Source of the DNA: an uncultured Saprospiraceae bacterium
GTDB taxonomy: Bacteria > Bacteroidota > Bacteroidia > Chitinophagales > Saprospiraceae
Reading direction: 5' to 3'
Length of the DNA: 61,995 bases
NCBI GenBank assembly: GCA_937951615.1
Contig: CALFBH010000072.1
Location: 1-61,995, forward strand
Shown here one piece after another: positions 27,198-36,706 of the stretch (position 1 is its first letter; each line of letters begins with the position of its first letter). The notes under the pieces were generated by a model. It did not search any database and was not told where the DNA came from. It saw only the letters and a list, made by a program, of their open reading frames with translations. The translations under genes and the position numbers were made by a program.

Positions 27198-28469
27198 TCA
27201 ATAACCTAAGAGTGCTAAAATTCCGTTGTATGAAATCACTAGAGAAAAGAATAAGGCGGCATACAAGCCTATGTAAACCCCTAGATGGGTCTTATAATCT
27301 TTCATGATTTTTTCACTCTTAAGTATAAGTATAATTCCAAGTACGACTATTGGTAATACAAATACATTAAAGACTTGTGATAGAATTTGAATTTCTATAG
27401 GGTTTGCACCAAAGGCTGGTCCTATTAATGCCACTAAACAAGCAATAGCCGTAATTATTCTAAACTGACGCGAATTGGTGTCTATCGTTCCAGATTGATA
27501 ATCTGCAACTAATAATGGCGCAATTAATAAACAAGGAAAGATAGAGGATAAACCTGCACTTAATGCTCCAAAAAAGAAAATAGTCACCGCCCATTTGCCA
27601 GCTACGGGTTCTAAGGTATTGGCCATATCTAATACATGAGTAACCTCCTGACCATTATAGAACAGCGCACCTGTAGCAACGGCCATAATAGAACCGCTAA
27701 TTATAAATATTAAAACAGCAGCAGTGATGGCATCTCTTTTTTGTTGTTTTAAATTTTCAATCGTCCATCCTTTTCCTTTTACAAATAAGGGACGAGACAA
27801 AAACGTTGCAGAAGCCATAGTGGTGCCGACAAAAGCAGCGACTAACATTTTGCCACCTGGCACATCTGGAATTGTTGGTATCAAACCCTTAATTACATCA
27901 ACTGGAAGTGGTTGTACGAAAAAGAAAGAAACTAAAAATGAAAAGCCCATTATGGAAACGAAGATGATTAATATTTTTTCAAAAAAAGTATACTTCCCGA
28001 CTAGCATAAGCAGGTAAAAAGTAACGATGATGATAACCGCGATGAGTAAGGTTATTTCATATTGAGCCGATTGTATTCCTTCAAAACTTAATGTTAATAT
28101 TTCAAAAATAATATTAGATGAAATTCCTAGAATACCCATTAGTGAATTCCATTGTCCAAAGGTGACCCCCACAATAATTAAGATTGCTAAGACTTTTCCA
28201 AACTTAAAGTGTTTTTTGAATGAATAAAGTGCCGTTTCACCAGTAATTAGGGCATAATTACCATAAGCAAAGATGAGTACGCCAGAGAATAAACAACTCA
28301 ACAAAAGCACCCATAATAATTGCATTCCAAATTCACTTCCAGCAACAATCATGGACGTTACACTTCCTGTTCCTATGGTATATCCAATAGCAAAAATTCC
28401 AGGACCAAAACTTAAAATCGTATCAGCTATCTTTTTCAGGAATGACTTTTTATTTTCTGCACTTGTCAT
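27198..28469 (-). CDS. Nramp-superfamily carrier without the metal-binding motifs
   Basis: A 423-residue protein with about eleven membrane helices and an Nramp-like start, FGPGIFAIGYTIGTGSVTSMI. True Nramp metal transporters have DPGN in helix 1 and MPH in helix 6; here those places read YTIGTGS and GTTMASATFLSRPLF, so the ligands for Mn/Fe are absent. Together with the neighbours (PL7 lyase, SDR, TIM barrel and remnants of gluconokinase and gnd) this suggests transport of a sugar acid or other organic substrate. It ends 26 nt before the SDR start, so the genes are likely cotranscribed. Confidence 0.8.
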   Translation of the reverse strand: MTSAENKKSFLKKIADTILSFGPGIFAIGYTIGTGSVTSMIVAGSEFGMQLLWVLLLSCLFSGVLIFAYGNYALITGETALYSFKKHFKFGKVLAILIIVGVTFGQWNSLMGILGISSNIIFEILTLSFEGIQSAQYEITLLIAVIIIVTFYLLMLVGKYTFFEKILIIFVSIMGFSFLVSFFFVQPLPVDVIKGLIPTIPDVPGGKMLVAAFVGTTMASATFLSRPLFVKGKGWTIENLKQQKRDAITAAVLIFIISGSIMAVATGALFYNGQEVTHVLDMANTLEPVAGKWAVTIFFFGALSAGLSSIFPCLLIAPLLVADYQSGTIDTNSRQFRIITAIACLVALIGPAFGANPIEIQILSQVFNVFVLPIVVLGIILILKSEKIMKDYKTHLGVYIGLYAALFFSLVISYNGILALLGY

Positions 28470-28489
28470 AATTTTTTGTTTTCCAATCA

Positions 28490-28665
28490 GTATGATAGTA
28501 GATAGTATTTATTTGAATCATCATCCTTTCTTTGGTAGGTATGCGCACCAAAATAGTCACGTTGTGCTTGTATTAAATTTGCGGATGTAATAGGTGGCCT
28601 ATGGTGCTTTTACCAACACCTGAAACGCCCATAATAAAAATAATATTTGCTTCGATTCTTAGCTC
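28490..28665 (-). pseudogene. Fused remnants of gluconokinase (5' end) and 6-phosphogluconate dehydrogenase (3' end)
   Basis: On the minus strand, bases near 28650-28588 read [19 protein letters not shown], the P-loop start of gluconokinase. They run straight into a second frame reading [19 protein letters not shown] (about 28585-28525), the C-terminus of 6-phosphogluconate dehydrogenase, and its final YHTDW appears in a shifted frame near 28500-28480. The piece has no start-to-stop frame of its own. It looks like the scar of a deletion that joined gntK to the end of gnd between the PL7 and carrier genes. Confidence 0.8.
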
Positions 28666-28682
28666 TATTAGATTACTAAAGT

Positions 28683-29549
28683 TTAATGACTAACCTCTAA
28701 TTCGTAAATTTTTACTTTTGCAAAAGCCCCTTTGTCTCTAGATTGAAAATAATTCCCCACCTTGAAATAGTTTTCAAAAATTCCCCAACGGTCGATATCC
28801 ACACCTTTATAAACGGCTTTTTGAAATCCATTCAATACAACCTCCATTCGACCTTCAGATACAATAATTTCAAGTGTGAATGTTTTTTTATCGACAGGTA
28901 CTTCAAAATTATAGCCCTCATCATCTCCCCAGGCATCTTTATCTAAGATCTCTAGATCAGTTGCTTTACGGTTCTTTAGCACCTTAGTTTTTACTCTTAT
29001 TTTACCTCCATCCCAATAAATCTTTAGAATGGGCGGTGCATTATGATCCTTTTGACCAATTAATTCCTTTTGTTCATTGGATAGTCTTCCGTGAATTTGG
29101 GCAATGATAACTCTATGGTACTTTCCGTTGGCATCTTTAGAAACTTTTGGGACGGACATTTTAACTTTCATACGTCCTCCTTCTTTAAATGTCCAGTTTT
29201 TAGAATTGCTCCCAGACTCCATTTGTTCCCTAAGTTCTGATCTTGAATACTTTGTATTAGCGGTAGTCGAGCTTGGATAGGCATGAAACACAATCGAACC
29301 ATCTGTTGAATCGTTGTACATAAATTCTTTTAACGCGTCATTATTAGCGTAATCAAATATTTCAGGTGGGCTGACTTCCATTGCCTTGCCATCTTGTCTT
29401 GGAGTAGGAATTGTCACTTTCCAATGGCTTAAATCGATATTAGCTACACGTATTTTTTTGTCAGCAATAGATTTAGTCCCTGAACAACTCATGATTGTAA
29501 ATCCACATAATAGGAGAATTACAGACATAGAGGATAAAGTGTTTTTCAT
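28683..29549 (-). CDS. Alginate lyase, polysaccharide lyase family 7, lipoprotein
   Basis: A 288-residue lipoprotein (signal to C22, lipobox MSC) that should cleave alginate by beta-elimination at the cell surface or in the periplasm. The three PL7 motifs are present: YSRSELREQ (101-109) with the conserved Arg, QIH (151-153) with catalytic Gln and His, and YFKVGNYFQ (261-269) with the catalytic Tyr. Only the catalytic domain is present, without a binding module. No SusCD pair is next to it, so this is a minimal locus. It is first of the minus-strand run that continues through the gntK-gnd scar to the carrier, SDR and TIM barrel. Confidence 0.9.
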   Translation of the reverse strand: MKNTLSSMSVILLLCGFTIMSCSGTKSIADKKIRVANIDLSHWKVTIPTPRQDGKAMEVSPPEIFDYANNDALKEFMYNDSTDGSIVFHAYPSSTTANTKYSRSELREQMESGSNSKNWTFKEGGRMKVKMSVPKVSKDANGKYHRVIIAQIHGRLSNEQKELIGQKDHNAPPILKIYWDGGKIRVKTKVLKNRKATDLEILDKDAWGDDEGYNFEVPVDKKTFTLEIIVSEGRMEVVLNGFQKAVYKGVDIDRWGIFENYFKVGNYFQSRDKGAFAKVKIYELEVSH

Positions 29550-29627
29550 ATACGCATGCTATTATTTTTCATCTATAATTATAGACAGGTTTGTTGGTGA
29601 TTAAATTGATTGACATAGTTTTTTCAT

Positions 29628-29816
29628 AAAAATAACCATTAGGAACGGATTAAGCAAATAGGTATTTCATGCGGCACAATTCAACACCCAACAACCCGCA
29701 ACCATCGCAGGCAGGATACCTGCACAACGCAACCCGAAAACTCGCAACCCATTCAGGCAGGATGCCTAATCAACACAACCCGCAACCCGAAAACTCGCAA
29801 CTCAACAACCCGCAAC
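29628..29816. repeat. Repeat D copy 3 and CAACCCGCAACTC word repeats
   Basis: 29628-29662 is repeat D (AAAAATAACCATTAGGAACG, then GATTAAGCAAAT). From 29680 to 29816 follow irregular tandem words (CAACCCGCAAC, GAAAACTCGCAAC) interrupted by small hairpins such as GCAGGCAGGATACCTGC. The words continue up to the gcvP stop codon. They are the reverse complement of the GGGTTGCGAGTT words in the tandem repeat at 59337-59572. No gene is visible. Confidence 0.6.
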
Positions 29817-32711
29817 TCAATCCTCCATATACAACTCCATAGGCGGACAAGTACAAACCAAGTTCCGGTCGCCATAAGAATTATTCACCCGTCCGACGGC
29901 TGCCCAGAATTTTGCCTGATGTACGAAGGGGAGGGGATAAGCTGCTTTTTCGCGGGAGTAGCTATGCGTCCAGTCGTCGCTGCTCACTGAAACTAAGGTA
30001 TGAGGTGCATTATGCAGTACATTATCTTCTTTGTCCGCTGCGCCAGAAGCTACTTCGTCGATTTCTTTTCTGATTTGCAGCATCGCTTCACAAAAGCGAT
30101 CCAATTCTTCCAGTCCTTCACTCTCCGTCGGCTCAATCATAATTGTTCCGGCAACAGGGAAGGAGAGGGTAGGCGCGTGAAAACCATAATCCATCAGTCG
30201 CTTGGCAATGTCTTCCGCTTCCACACCGATGGGCTTAAATTTACGTAAGTCAATAATCAACTCATGTGCGACTCGTCCCTGCTCTCCTTTGTACAGAATA
30301 TCATACTCTTTTTGTAGCCTGGCGGCAATATAATTGGCATTCAGAATAGCATAACGGGTGGCATCTACGACGCCTTGCTTGCCCAACATCCGTACATAAG
30401 CATAAGAAATCAGCAAAATACTGGCACTTCCCCAGGGCGCAGCCGAGACTGCGGGAATGCCTTTTTCGCCACCAGTTTGCACCAATGGATGTTTAGGCAG
30501 ATAAGGGGCGAGGCTTTTGTTTACACAAATCGGTCCCATGCCTGGCCCGCCACCGCCATGCGGAATAGCAAAAGTTTTATGCAAATTGAGGTGACAAACA
30601 TCCGCACCAATTTCTGCAGGACTGGTCAGCCCGACCTGTGCATTCATGTTGGCACCATCCATATACACCCTGCCACCATGATCGTGGATCATCTGACAGA
30701 TTTCTTTTATTTCTACCTCAAACACGCCATGTGTAGAAGGATAAGTCACCATCAATGCAGCAAGATTATCGGAATGTAATTCAGCTTTTTCACGTAAATC
30801 ACCTAAGTCGATATTTCCATTTTCATCACACTTGGTCACCACGACTTTCATACCTGCCATCACTGCACTTGCTGGATTTGTGCCATGTGCAGAAGCAGGA
30901 ATGAGGGCAATATTTCTATGCGTATCGCCATTCGCTTCATGATAAGCACGGATGGTGAGTAGTCCTGCATATTCGCCTTGTGCGCCAGAGTTGGGTTGCA
31001 AAGAACAGGCATCAAAACCTGTGGCAGCACATAAATAACTTTCCAGCTCTTCAAAAATCTGTTGATAGCCCTGCGCCTGCTCTAGCGGGACAAAAGGATG
31101 CAGACCGCCAAACTCTGGCCAACTCACTGGAATCAATTCCGTTGCAGCATTGAGTTTCATGGTACAAGAGCCGAGCGGAATCATGGAGTGGGTCAGCGAC
31201 AAGTCTTTATTTTCTAGTCGTTTGATATAGCGCATCATCTTAGTTTCCGAATGATGGCTGCTGAACACAGGATGTGTCAGAAATTCACTTTTACGCTGCA
31301 TAGCGGCAGGGATTTTGAAGTCCATGCCTGCGGCAATTTTTTCGTATTCTTTTTGCTGGCTATCTTCCTGTGAGCTGTTTTTGAAAATATTAATAATGGC
31401 TTCCAGTTCATCTATCTGTACTGTTTCATCTAGTGTGATGCCAATATGATTGTCCTCAAAATAACGGAAATTTACCCCATTTTGCAGCGCGATTTTTTGA
31501 ATATTCTGACAGGCTTCCGCCGAAGGCGTAGCAATTTTTAAAGTATCAAAATAATGTTCATTTTTATTATCAAAACCGCTTTTCGCTAATTCACTTTCCA
31601 GCACACGAGTCAGCCCGTGAATACGAGTAGCAATAGCGCGAAGCCCCGCCTGACCATGATACACCGCATACATGCCAGCCATAATAGCCAGTAAAGCCTG
31701 CGCCGTACAAATATTGGACGTTGCCTTGTCGCGACGAATATGCTGTTCGCGGGTTTGCAGTGCCATGCGCAGGGCGCGATTGTCATTACGATCTACAGAT
31801 ACACCGATGATACGTCCTGGAATCTGGCGTTTGAAATCTTCTTTGGTGGCAAAATAAGCGGCATGTGGTCCGCCATAGCCCATCGGGACACCAAGTCTTT
31901 GTGTATTTCCGACGACGGCATCTGCGCCCCATTCGCCAGGAGGCGCAAGAATGGCAAGACTCAAAATATCTGCCGCGACAGTCAGATAACATCCTGCTGC
32001 TTTTGTTTTTTCCGCGAAAGCGGTATAATCCGCTACTGAGCCATCGGCATCGGGATATTGCAGCATAGCGCCAAAAGTCTGGGCATCAAATTCAAAAGTT
32101 TTCCAGTCGCCAATAACTAATTCAATATTTAATGGCTTAGAGCGGGTCAGCAAGACATCAATGGTTTGTGGCAGTACTTTATCAGACACAAAAAACCGAT
32201 TGAAGGCTTCCCCTTTATTGCGCTTGTTCTTTTGTGCATAAAACATAGCCATCGCTTCAGCCGCTGCTGTGCCTTCATCCAATAAGGACGCATTGGCGAC
32301 TGGCAGCCCGGTAAGGTCGCTGACGACAGTTTGGAAATTGAGCAAAGCTTCTAATCTCCCTTGCGCAATCTCCGCCTGATAAGGCGTATATTGGGTGTAC
32401 CAACCTGGATTTTCAAAGATATTTCTCAGAATAACCGATGGTGTAATGGTGCCATGATAGCCCAAACCAATATAAGAACGAAAAACTTTATTTTTGGCTG
32501 CAATCTTCTTTAGTTCGCGCAAGTATTCATATTCCGTCAATGCATCGGGAATATTTAAGTCGCTATCAATACGAATGCCTTTAGGAATAGTTTGATCTAC
32601 AAGCTGGTCAATATTTTGAACACCAATGACCTGAAGCATATTGTCCAATTCGTCTTTATTGGGCCCGATATGACGATTGACAAATTGATCGAAAGATTTT
32701 ATGTCTAACAT
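29817..32711 (-). CDS. gcvP: Glycine dehydrogenase (decarboxylating), P protein
   Basis: The PLP-containing P subunit of the glycine cleavage system, which decarboxylates glycine and passes the aminomethyl group to the lipoyl H protein. It is the fused single-chain form (964 residues from the ATG at 32711), with the N-terminal half opening [13 protein letters not shown] and the catalytic C-terminal half containing [19 protein letters not shown], where the Lys binds PLP. A longer frame to 32750 would begin upstream of the -7 box TATCTTTG (minus strand, 32747-32740), so the ATG at 32711 is chosen. The other gcv genes are not nearby. Confidence 0.96.
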   Translation of the reverse strand: MLDIKSFDQFVNRHIGPNKDELDNMLQVIGVQNIDQLVDQTIPKGIRIDSDLNIPDALTEYEYLRELKKIAAKNKVFRSYIGLGYHGTITPSVILRNIFENPGWYTQYTPYQAEIAQGRLEALLNFQTVVSDLTGLPVANASLLDEGTAAAEAMAMFYAQKNKRNKGEAFNRFFVSDKVLPQTIDVLLTRSKPLNIELVIGDWKTFEFDAQTFGAMLQYPDADGSVADYTAFAEKTKAAGCYLTVAADILSLAILAPPGEWGADAVVGNTQRLGVPMGYGGPHAAYFATKEDFKRQIPGRIIGVSVDRNDNRALRMALQTREQHIRRDKATSNICTAQALLAIMAGMYAVYHGQAGLRAIATRIHGLTRVLESELAKSGFDNKNEHYFDTLKIATPSAEACQNIQKIALQNGVNFRYFEDNHIGITLDETVQIDELEAIINIFKNSSQEDSQQKEYEKIAAGMDFKIPAAMQRKSEFLTHPVFSSHHSETKMMRYIKRLENKDLSLTHSMIPLGSCTMKLNAATELIPVSWPEFGGLHPFVPLEQAQGYQQIFEELESYLCAATGFDACSLQPNSGAQGEYAGLLTIRAYHEANGDTHRNIALIPASAHGTNPASAVMAGMKVVVTKCDENGNIDLGDLREKAELHSDNLAALMVTYPSTHGVFEVEIKEICQMIHDHGGRVYMDGANMNAQVGLTSPAEIGADVCHLNLHKTFAIPHGGGGPGMGPICVNKSLAPYLPKHPLVQTGGEKGIPAVSAAPWGSASILLISYAYVRMLGKQGVVDATRYAILNANYIAARLQKEYDILYKGEQGRVAHELIIDLRKFKPIGVEAEDIAKRLMDYGFHAPTLSFPVAGTIMIEPTESEGLEELDRFCEAMLQIRKEIDEVASGAADKEDNVLHNAPHTLVSVSSDDWTHSYSREKAAYPLPFVHQAKFWAAVGRVNNSYGDRNLVCTCPPMELYMED

Positions 32712-32739
32712 GAAATGATTTTTGATACCAATAATAGCG

Positions 32740-32747
32740 CAAAGATA
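32740..32747 (-). promoter_or_regulatory. -7 promoter box of gcvP
   Basis: TATCTTTG on the minus strand, 29 nt before the gcvP ATG. The sequence in front of it, TTTCAAAATTGTATCTTTG, is nearly the same as the middle of the CRISPR repeat, which supports reading that repeat as a promoter. No clear -33 TTG at standard spacing. Confidence 0.5.
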
Positions 32748-33004
32748 CAATTTTGAAAAAAATAAGTCGGTTTTATTAACATCGCTTTTGTGTAAAAGTT
32801 TTTACCTAGGAAAGGTATATTTTTCTATAATTTATCCGGTCAGAAATTGCAATTCCATCCATATTCTTTGCGAACCTTCATACTTCTTTGTTTCTTTGCG
32901 AACTGTTTCCTACAGGAATTTGTATTTTAGATAAGTTTGATTCATTATGTACGATAAAAAATCTTCTTGTCAGTTTATTAATTGTCAGGGATTAAAAAGA
33001 TAAA

Positions 33005-34231
33005 ATGAACAAAATTAAGGTTAGACATTTTGGACCTATTCAGGAAGGTTGCCTTGAAGATGACGGTTGGATAGATATAAATAAAATGACTGTCTTTATC
33101 GGGAATCAAGGTAGTGGCAAAAGCACTATTGCTAAGTTGATTTCTACTTTTACATGGATAGAGAAGGCTATGGTTAGGGGGGATTATAATAAAAAATGGT
33201 TTGAGCGAAAAAATAGGCTTAAAAATCAATTTTTAAATTATCATCGTCTGGAGAATTATTTTAGTGATATTGGTAAGACTGAGATTGAATACATTGGTGA
33301 TGCCTATCATATAAAATATGAAGATGGTACATTGTTTATTGAAGAAATCGCAGGTGGTGATTATTCACTTCCACAGATTATGTATGTTCCTGCGGAAAGG
33401 AACTTTATAGCCTATGTGAAAAGCCCTACAGAATTAAAACTTTCATCTGATTCATTACAGGAGTTTTTAACTGAATTTGATAGTGCTAAAGATGAAATGA
33501 AAGAGGCTGTTTTGCTACCAATTAATAACGCTTATGTTGAGTATGATAGATTAAATGACATCCTGAATGTTAGAGGAGAAAAATATAAAGTTAGACTAAC
33601 CGAAGCGTCAAGTGGTTTCCAGTCCCTTGTTCCTTTGTATCTCGTTTCAGATTATTTGTCTAAGTCTGTTAGAAAACAGAGTGAAAATAAAGAAGGGATG
33701 AGTACCGAAGAAAGAAGCCGTTTTAAAAAAGGAGTTGAAGATATTCTGTCGAATGATGATTTAACGAGTGAACAAAAAAGACTGGCGATATCTGTACTTT
33801 CCTCAAAATTTAATAAAAGTTCTTTTATTAATATTGTAGAAGAACCTGAACAAAACTTATTTCCTAATTCTCAATGGCAACTGCTCAAAAGTTTATTACA
33901 ATTCAATAATTTGAATGAAGGGAATAAGTTAATAATGACAACACATAGCCCATATATGATTAATTATTTAAGTGTTGTTATTCAGGCTGCCTACTTATGT
34001 AGAAAGAGTCAGGAAAAGGAAAATTTGTTAAAGATTAATGCTATTGTTCCTTTACAATCCTTGATTGATTCGGAACTTGTTTCCATTTATGAATTCAGTG
34101 AAAATACTGGAACAGTATCAAAACTGAGTAATTATGAAGGAATACCAACAGATAAAAATATGCTCAACAAGTCTTTGGCAGAAGGAAATTATTTATTTGA
34201 TTCATTATTAGAAATCGAGCAGGAACTATGA
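33005..34231 (+). CDS. ABC/SMC-type AAA_21 ATPase of a possible defence pair
   Basis: A 408-residue ATPase: Walker A GNQGSGKST (33-41), a signature-like EASSGFQSLVP (200-210), Walker B FINIVEEPEQNLFP with tandem Glu 279/280, and an H-loop MTTHSPYMINY (H314). The layout is that of OLD/RecF-like AAA_21 ATPases that are half of several anti-phage modules (Septu PtuA, PARIS AriA, retron ATPases). It overlaps the next gene by ATGA and is much more AT-rich than gcvP and thrS around it. A -7 box TAAGTTTG (32932-32939) is a candidate promoter. The function as defence is inference. Confidence 0.85.
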   Translation: MNKIKVRHFGPIQEGCLEDDGWIDINKMTVFIGNQGSGKSTIAKLISTFTWIEKAMVRGDYNKKWFERKNRLKNQFLNYHRLENYFSDIGKTEIEYIGDAYHIKYEDGTLFIEEIAGGDYSLPQIMYVPAERNFIAYVKSPTELKLSSDSLQEFLTEFDSAKDEMKEAVLLPINNAYVEYDRLNDILNVRGEKYKVRLTEASSGFQSLVPLYLVSDYLSKSVRKQSENKEGMSTEERSRFKKGVEDILSNDDLTSEQKRLAISVLSSKFNKSSFINIVEEPEQNLFPNSQWQLLKSLLQFNNLNEGNKLIMTTHSPYMINYLSVVIQAAYLCRKSQEKENLLKINAIVPLQSLIDSELVSIYEFSENTGTVSKLSNYEGIPTDKNMLNKSLAEGNYLFDSLLEIEQEL

Positions 34232-34731
34232 GTATAGATTTTTTTAATAACGCTTGTAAAGAACCTGCCCGAACGGATGAAGCATTTGGTATTTGTGATG
34301 ACGAGGGTAAGACAAAAGCATACACCAATATTGACGATAATACCAAATGGGTAGCAACTGTAAGAAATGAGGGCGAAAAAGAAATAATCTTCATAGCTAT
34401 AGATAACTGTACTATTGTATTTGATGAAGATACAGCTAAGCAGGAAAGTACCTGTGATGGAATGCTGGTTTTTGACAGTGGTCTTTATCTTGTTGAATTG
34501 AAAAACCAAGGAAAAAGGTGGTTGTCGGAAAAAGCTATGAAACAACTGAAAAACACAATAAAACTTTTGGGGCATTACAATGATTTGAGTGAATTTAGAT
34601 ATAGAAAAGCATACGCTTGTAACAAGAGACATCCAAGATTTACTGTTATAGATAATGAAGTATCCAAGAGATTTTTCAAAGAAACAGGTGGCTTCAGAAT
34701 TGATGCACAAGCTGAAATAATTATAAAATAA
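34228..34731 (+). CDS. Small PD-(D/E)XK nuclease-like partner of the ATPase
   Basis: A 167-residue protein I cannot assign to a named family. The pattern CDGMLVF ... LYLVELKNQ puts D77, E90 and K92 in the D-x(n)-E-x-K arrangement of restriction-like nucleases, with a following helix ([15 protein letters not shown]) as expected for that fold. The start codon overlaps the ATPase stop (ATGA), so the two are translationally coupled. It stops 8 nt before thrS. It does not show the HNH motif of PtuB or an obvious TOPRIM of AriB, so the pair may be a different effector combination. Confidence 0.7.
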   Translation: MSIDFFNNACKEPARTDEAFGICDDEGKTKAYTNIDDNTKWVATVRNEGEKEIIFIAIDNCTIVFDEDTAKQESTCDGMLVFDSGLYLVELKNQGKRWLSEKAMKQLKNTIKLLGHYNDLSEFRYRKAYACNKRHPRFTVIDNEVSKRFFKETGGFRIDAQAEIIIK

Positions 34732-34739
34732 ACGCAATA

Positions 34740-36674
34740 ATGATCAACATTACTCTACCCGACGGCAGTGTACGTCAGTACGAAAAGGGAGCTTCTGCGA
34801 TGGACGTAGCCATGTCTATCAGCGAAGGATTGGCGCGGAATGTTTTGTCCGCAAAAGTGAATGGCGAAGTGTGGGATGCCACCCGCCCGATACAGGAAGA
34901 CTCGACGGTACAGTTGCTGACCTGGAGAGATAAAGAAGGCAAAAAAACATTCTGGCATTCTTCAGCGCATTTGCTGGCAGAAGCATTGGAAGCGGTGTAT
35001 CCAGGCATTAAGTTTGGAACAGGACCGGCTACAGATAATGGTTTTTATTATGATGTAGATACTGGAGACAAGCCAATTTCTTCTGACGATTTTAAAAAGA
35101 TTGAGCAGAAAATGCTTGAACTGGCACGTCAGAAAAATGCTTATGTACGTCAGGATATTTCGCGGGCTGATGCTTTGAAATATTTTGGAGAAAAAGGCGA
35201 TGAATACAAAATAGAGTTGATAGAAAAGCGGGGTGAAGACGAAGCCCTCACGCTTTATACACAAGGCAATTTTGTGGATTTATGCCTCGGACCACACCTT
35301 CCCACTACCGGAAAAATCAAAGCCGTCAAACTGATGAATGTTGCCGGTGCTTTCTGGCAGGGCGACGATACCCGTCAGCAGCTCACTCGTGTATATGGTG
35401 TTAGTTTCCCAAAACAAAAAGAACTGACTGAATACCTGCACATGCTGGAGGAAGCGAAGAAACGCGACCACAGAAAGCTGGGTAATGAGTTGGAGTTATT
35501 TATGTTTTCTGAGAAAGTAGGCGCAGGTTTACCGATTTGGTTGCCGAAGGGGACTGCCTTACGTATGCGTCTTGAAAATTTTCTGAAAAACGAACAACTC
35601 AAACGTGGTTATAAAGCGGTGATTACGCCACATATTGCCAAGAAAGAACTATATATCACCTCAGGTCACTTTGCCAAATACGGTGCAGATAGTTTCCAAC
35701 CTATTGATACACCAAGAGAAGGCGAGCAGTTTATGCTCAAGCCGATGAACTGCCCGCATCACTGTGAAATTTTTGCGCATCGTCCGCACTCGTATAGAGA
35801 GTTGCCGATTCGTATCGCGGAGTTTGGAACAGTGTATCGCTATGAGCAAACGGGCGAGCTACACGGTTTATCGCGGGTACGTGGATTTACGCAAGATGAT
35901 GCGCATATTTTCTGTACGGCGGAACAGGTGAAAGCAGAATTTTTGGATGTACTTGACCTGACAAAATATGTCTTGAACAAGATGGGTTTTGCCGATTTTA
36001 CGGCGCAAATTTCGCTACGCGACCCTAATACACCTGAAAAATATATTGGCACAAAAGAAAATTGGGACAGTGCAGAACGTGCCATCATAGAAGCTACGCA
36101 AGAAGTTGGTTTAGAGACCATCACAGAGCTTGGTGAAGCGGCTTTTTATGGTCCGAAATTGGATTTTATGGTGAAAGATGCACTTGGACGTAATTGGCAA
36201 TTGGGGACGATTCAAGTCGATTATACTTTGCCGGAACGTTTTGAATTGGAATACATTGGCGCAGACAATAAGCCACATCGTCCGGTCATGATACACCGTG
36301 CACCTTTTGGTTCTATGGAGCGTTTTGTGAGTGTATTGATTGAGCATTGTGCGGGTAAATTCCCGCTTTGGCTGGCGCCTGAGCAATTTGCTATCCTGCC
36401 CATCAGTGAGCGATTTAATGAGTATGCGAAAAAAGTAGAAGCAGAATTAGCAGCACACGACATACGCGGAATCATTGATGCTCGGAGCGAAAAAATCGGC
36501 AGAAAAATCCGGGATGCAGAAGTCAAAAAAATTCCTTTGATGTTGATTGTGGGAGAGCAGGAAGTAGCGCAAAATAAAATAGCCGTGCGGGTGCAGGGAC
36601 AGGAAGATGGTGATAAAGGCGCGATGACGGTGGAGGAATTTGTCGCTATGTTTAAGGAAATGGTAGCGGATTGA
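34740..36674 (+). CDS. thrS: Threonyl-tRNA synthetase
   Basis: A 644-residue class II synthetase with all standard parts: TGS domain (1 to about 62), second additional/editing domain with the HSSAHLL motif (about 73-79), catalytic core with zinc ligands in [10 protein letters not shown] and the motif 2 region [27 protein letters not shown], motif 3 [13 protein letters not shown], and the C-terminal anticodon domain. The start lies only 8 nt after the nuclease-like gene, leaving no room for its own promoter in the gap. It is unusual for this essential gene to hang on an accessory module. infC, rpmI and rplT do not follow. Confidence 0.98.
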   Translation: MINITLPDGSVRQYEKGASAMDVAMSISEGLARNVLSAKVNGEVWDATRPIQEDSTVQLLTWRDKEGKKTFWHSSAHLLAEALEAVYPGIKFGTGPATDNGFYYDVDTGDKPISSDDFKKIEQKMLELARQKNAYVRQDISRADALKYFGEKGDEYKIELIEKRGEDEALTLYTQGNFVDLCLGPHLPTTGKIKAVKLMNVAGAFWQGDDTRQQLTRVYGVSFPKQKELTEYLHMLEEAKKRDHRKLGNELELFMFSEKVGAGLPIWLPKGTALRMRLENFLKNEQLKRGYKAVITPHIAKKELYITSGHFAKYGADSFQPIDTPREGEQFMLKPMNCPHHCEIFAHRPHSYRELPIRIAEFGTVYRYEQTGELHGLSRVRGFTQDDAHIFCTAEQVKAEFLDVLDLTKYVLNKMGFADFTAQISLRDPNTPEKYIGTKENWDSAERAIIEATQEVGLETITELGEAAFYGPKLDFMVKDALGRNWQLGTIQVDYTLPERFELEYIGADNKPHRPVMIHRAPFGSMERFVSVLIEHCAGKFPLWLAPEQFAILPISERFNEYAKKVEAELAAHDIRGIIDARSEKIGRKIRDAEVKKIPLMLIVGEQEVAQNKIAVRVQGQEDGDKGAMTVEEFVAMFKEMVAD

Positions 36675-36706
36675 TTGCTCTAGACTCCTTTTGATGAGAT
36701 TAAAAT

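Noticed and set aside
27171-27201. TTG start of the SDR overlapping the carrier gene
   Set aside because: A normal ATG at 27171 begins directly before the Rossmann fold; the longer form adds a hydrophilic tail only.
27198-28469. Manganese/iron Nramp transporter
   Set aside because: The DPGN and MPH ligand motifs are both replaced.
32711-32750. Thirteen extra N-terminal residues of GcvP
   Set aside because: They would be translated from DNA at and upstream of the -7 box; the family starts near [16 protein letters not shown].
34189-34737. 182-residue frame opposite the nuclease-like gene
   Set aside because: It is the antisense of 34228-34731, which has the motif, the coupled start and the operon position.
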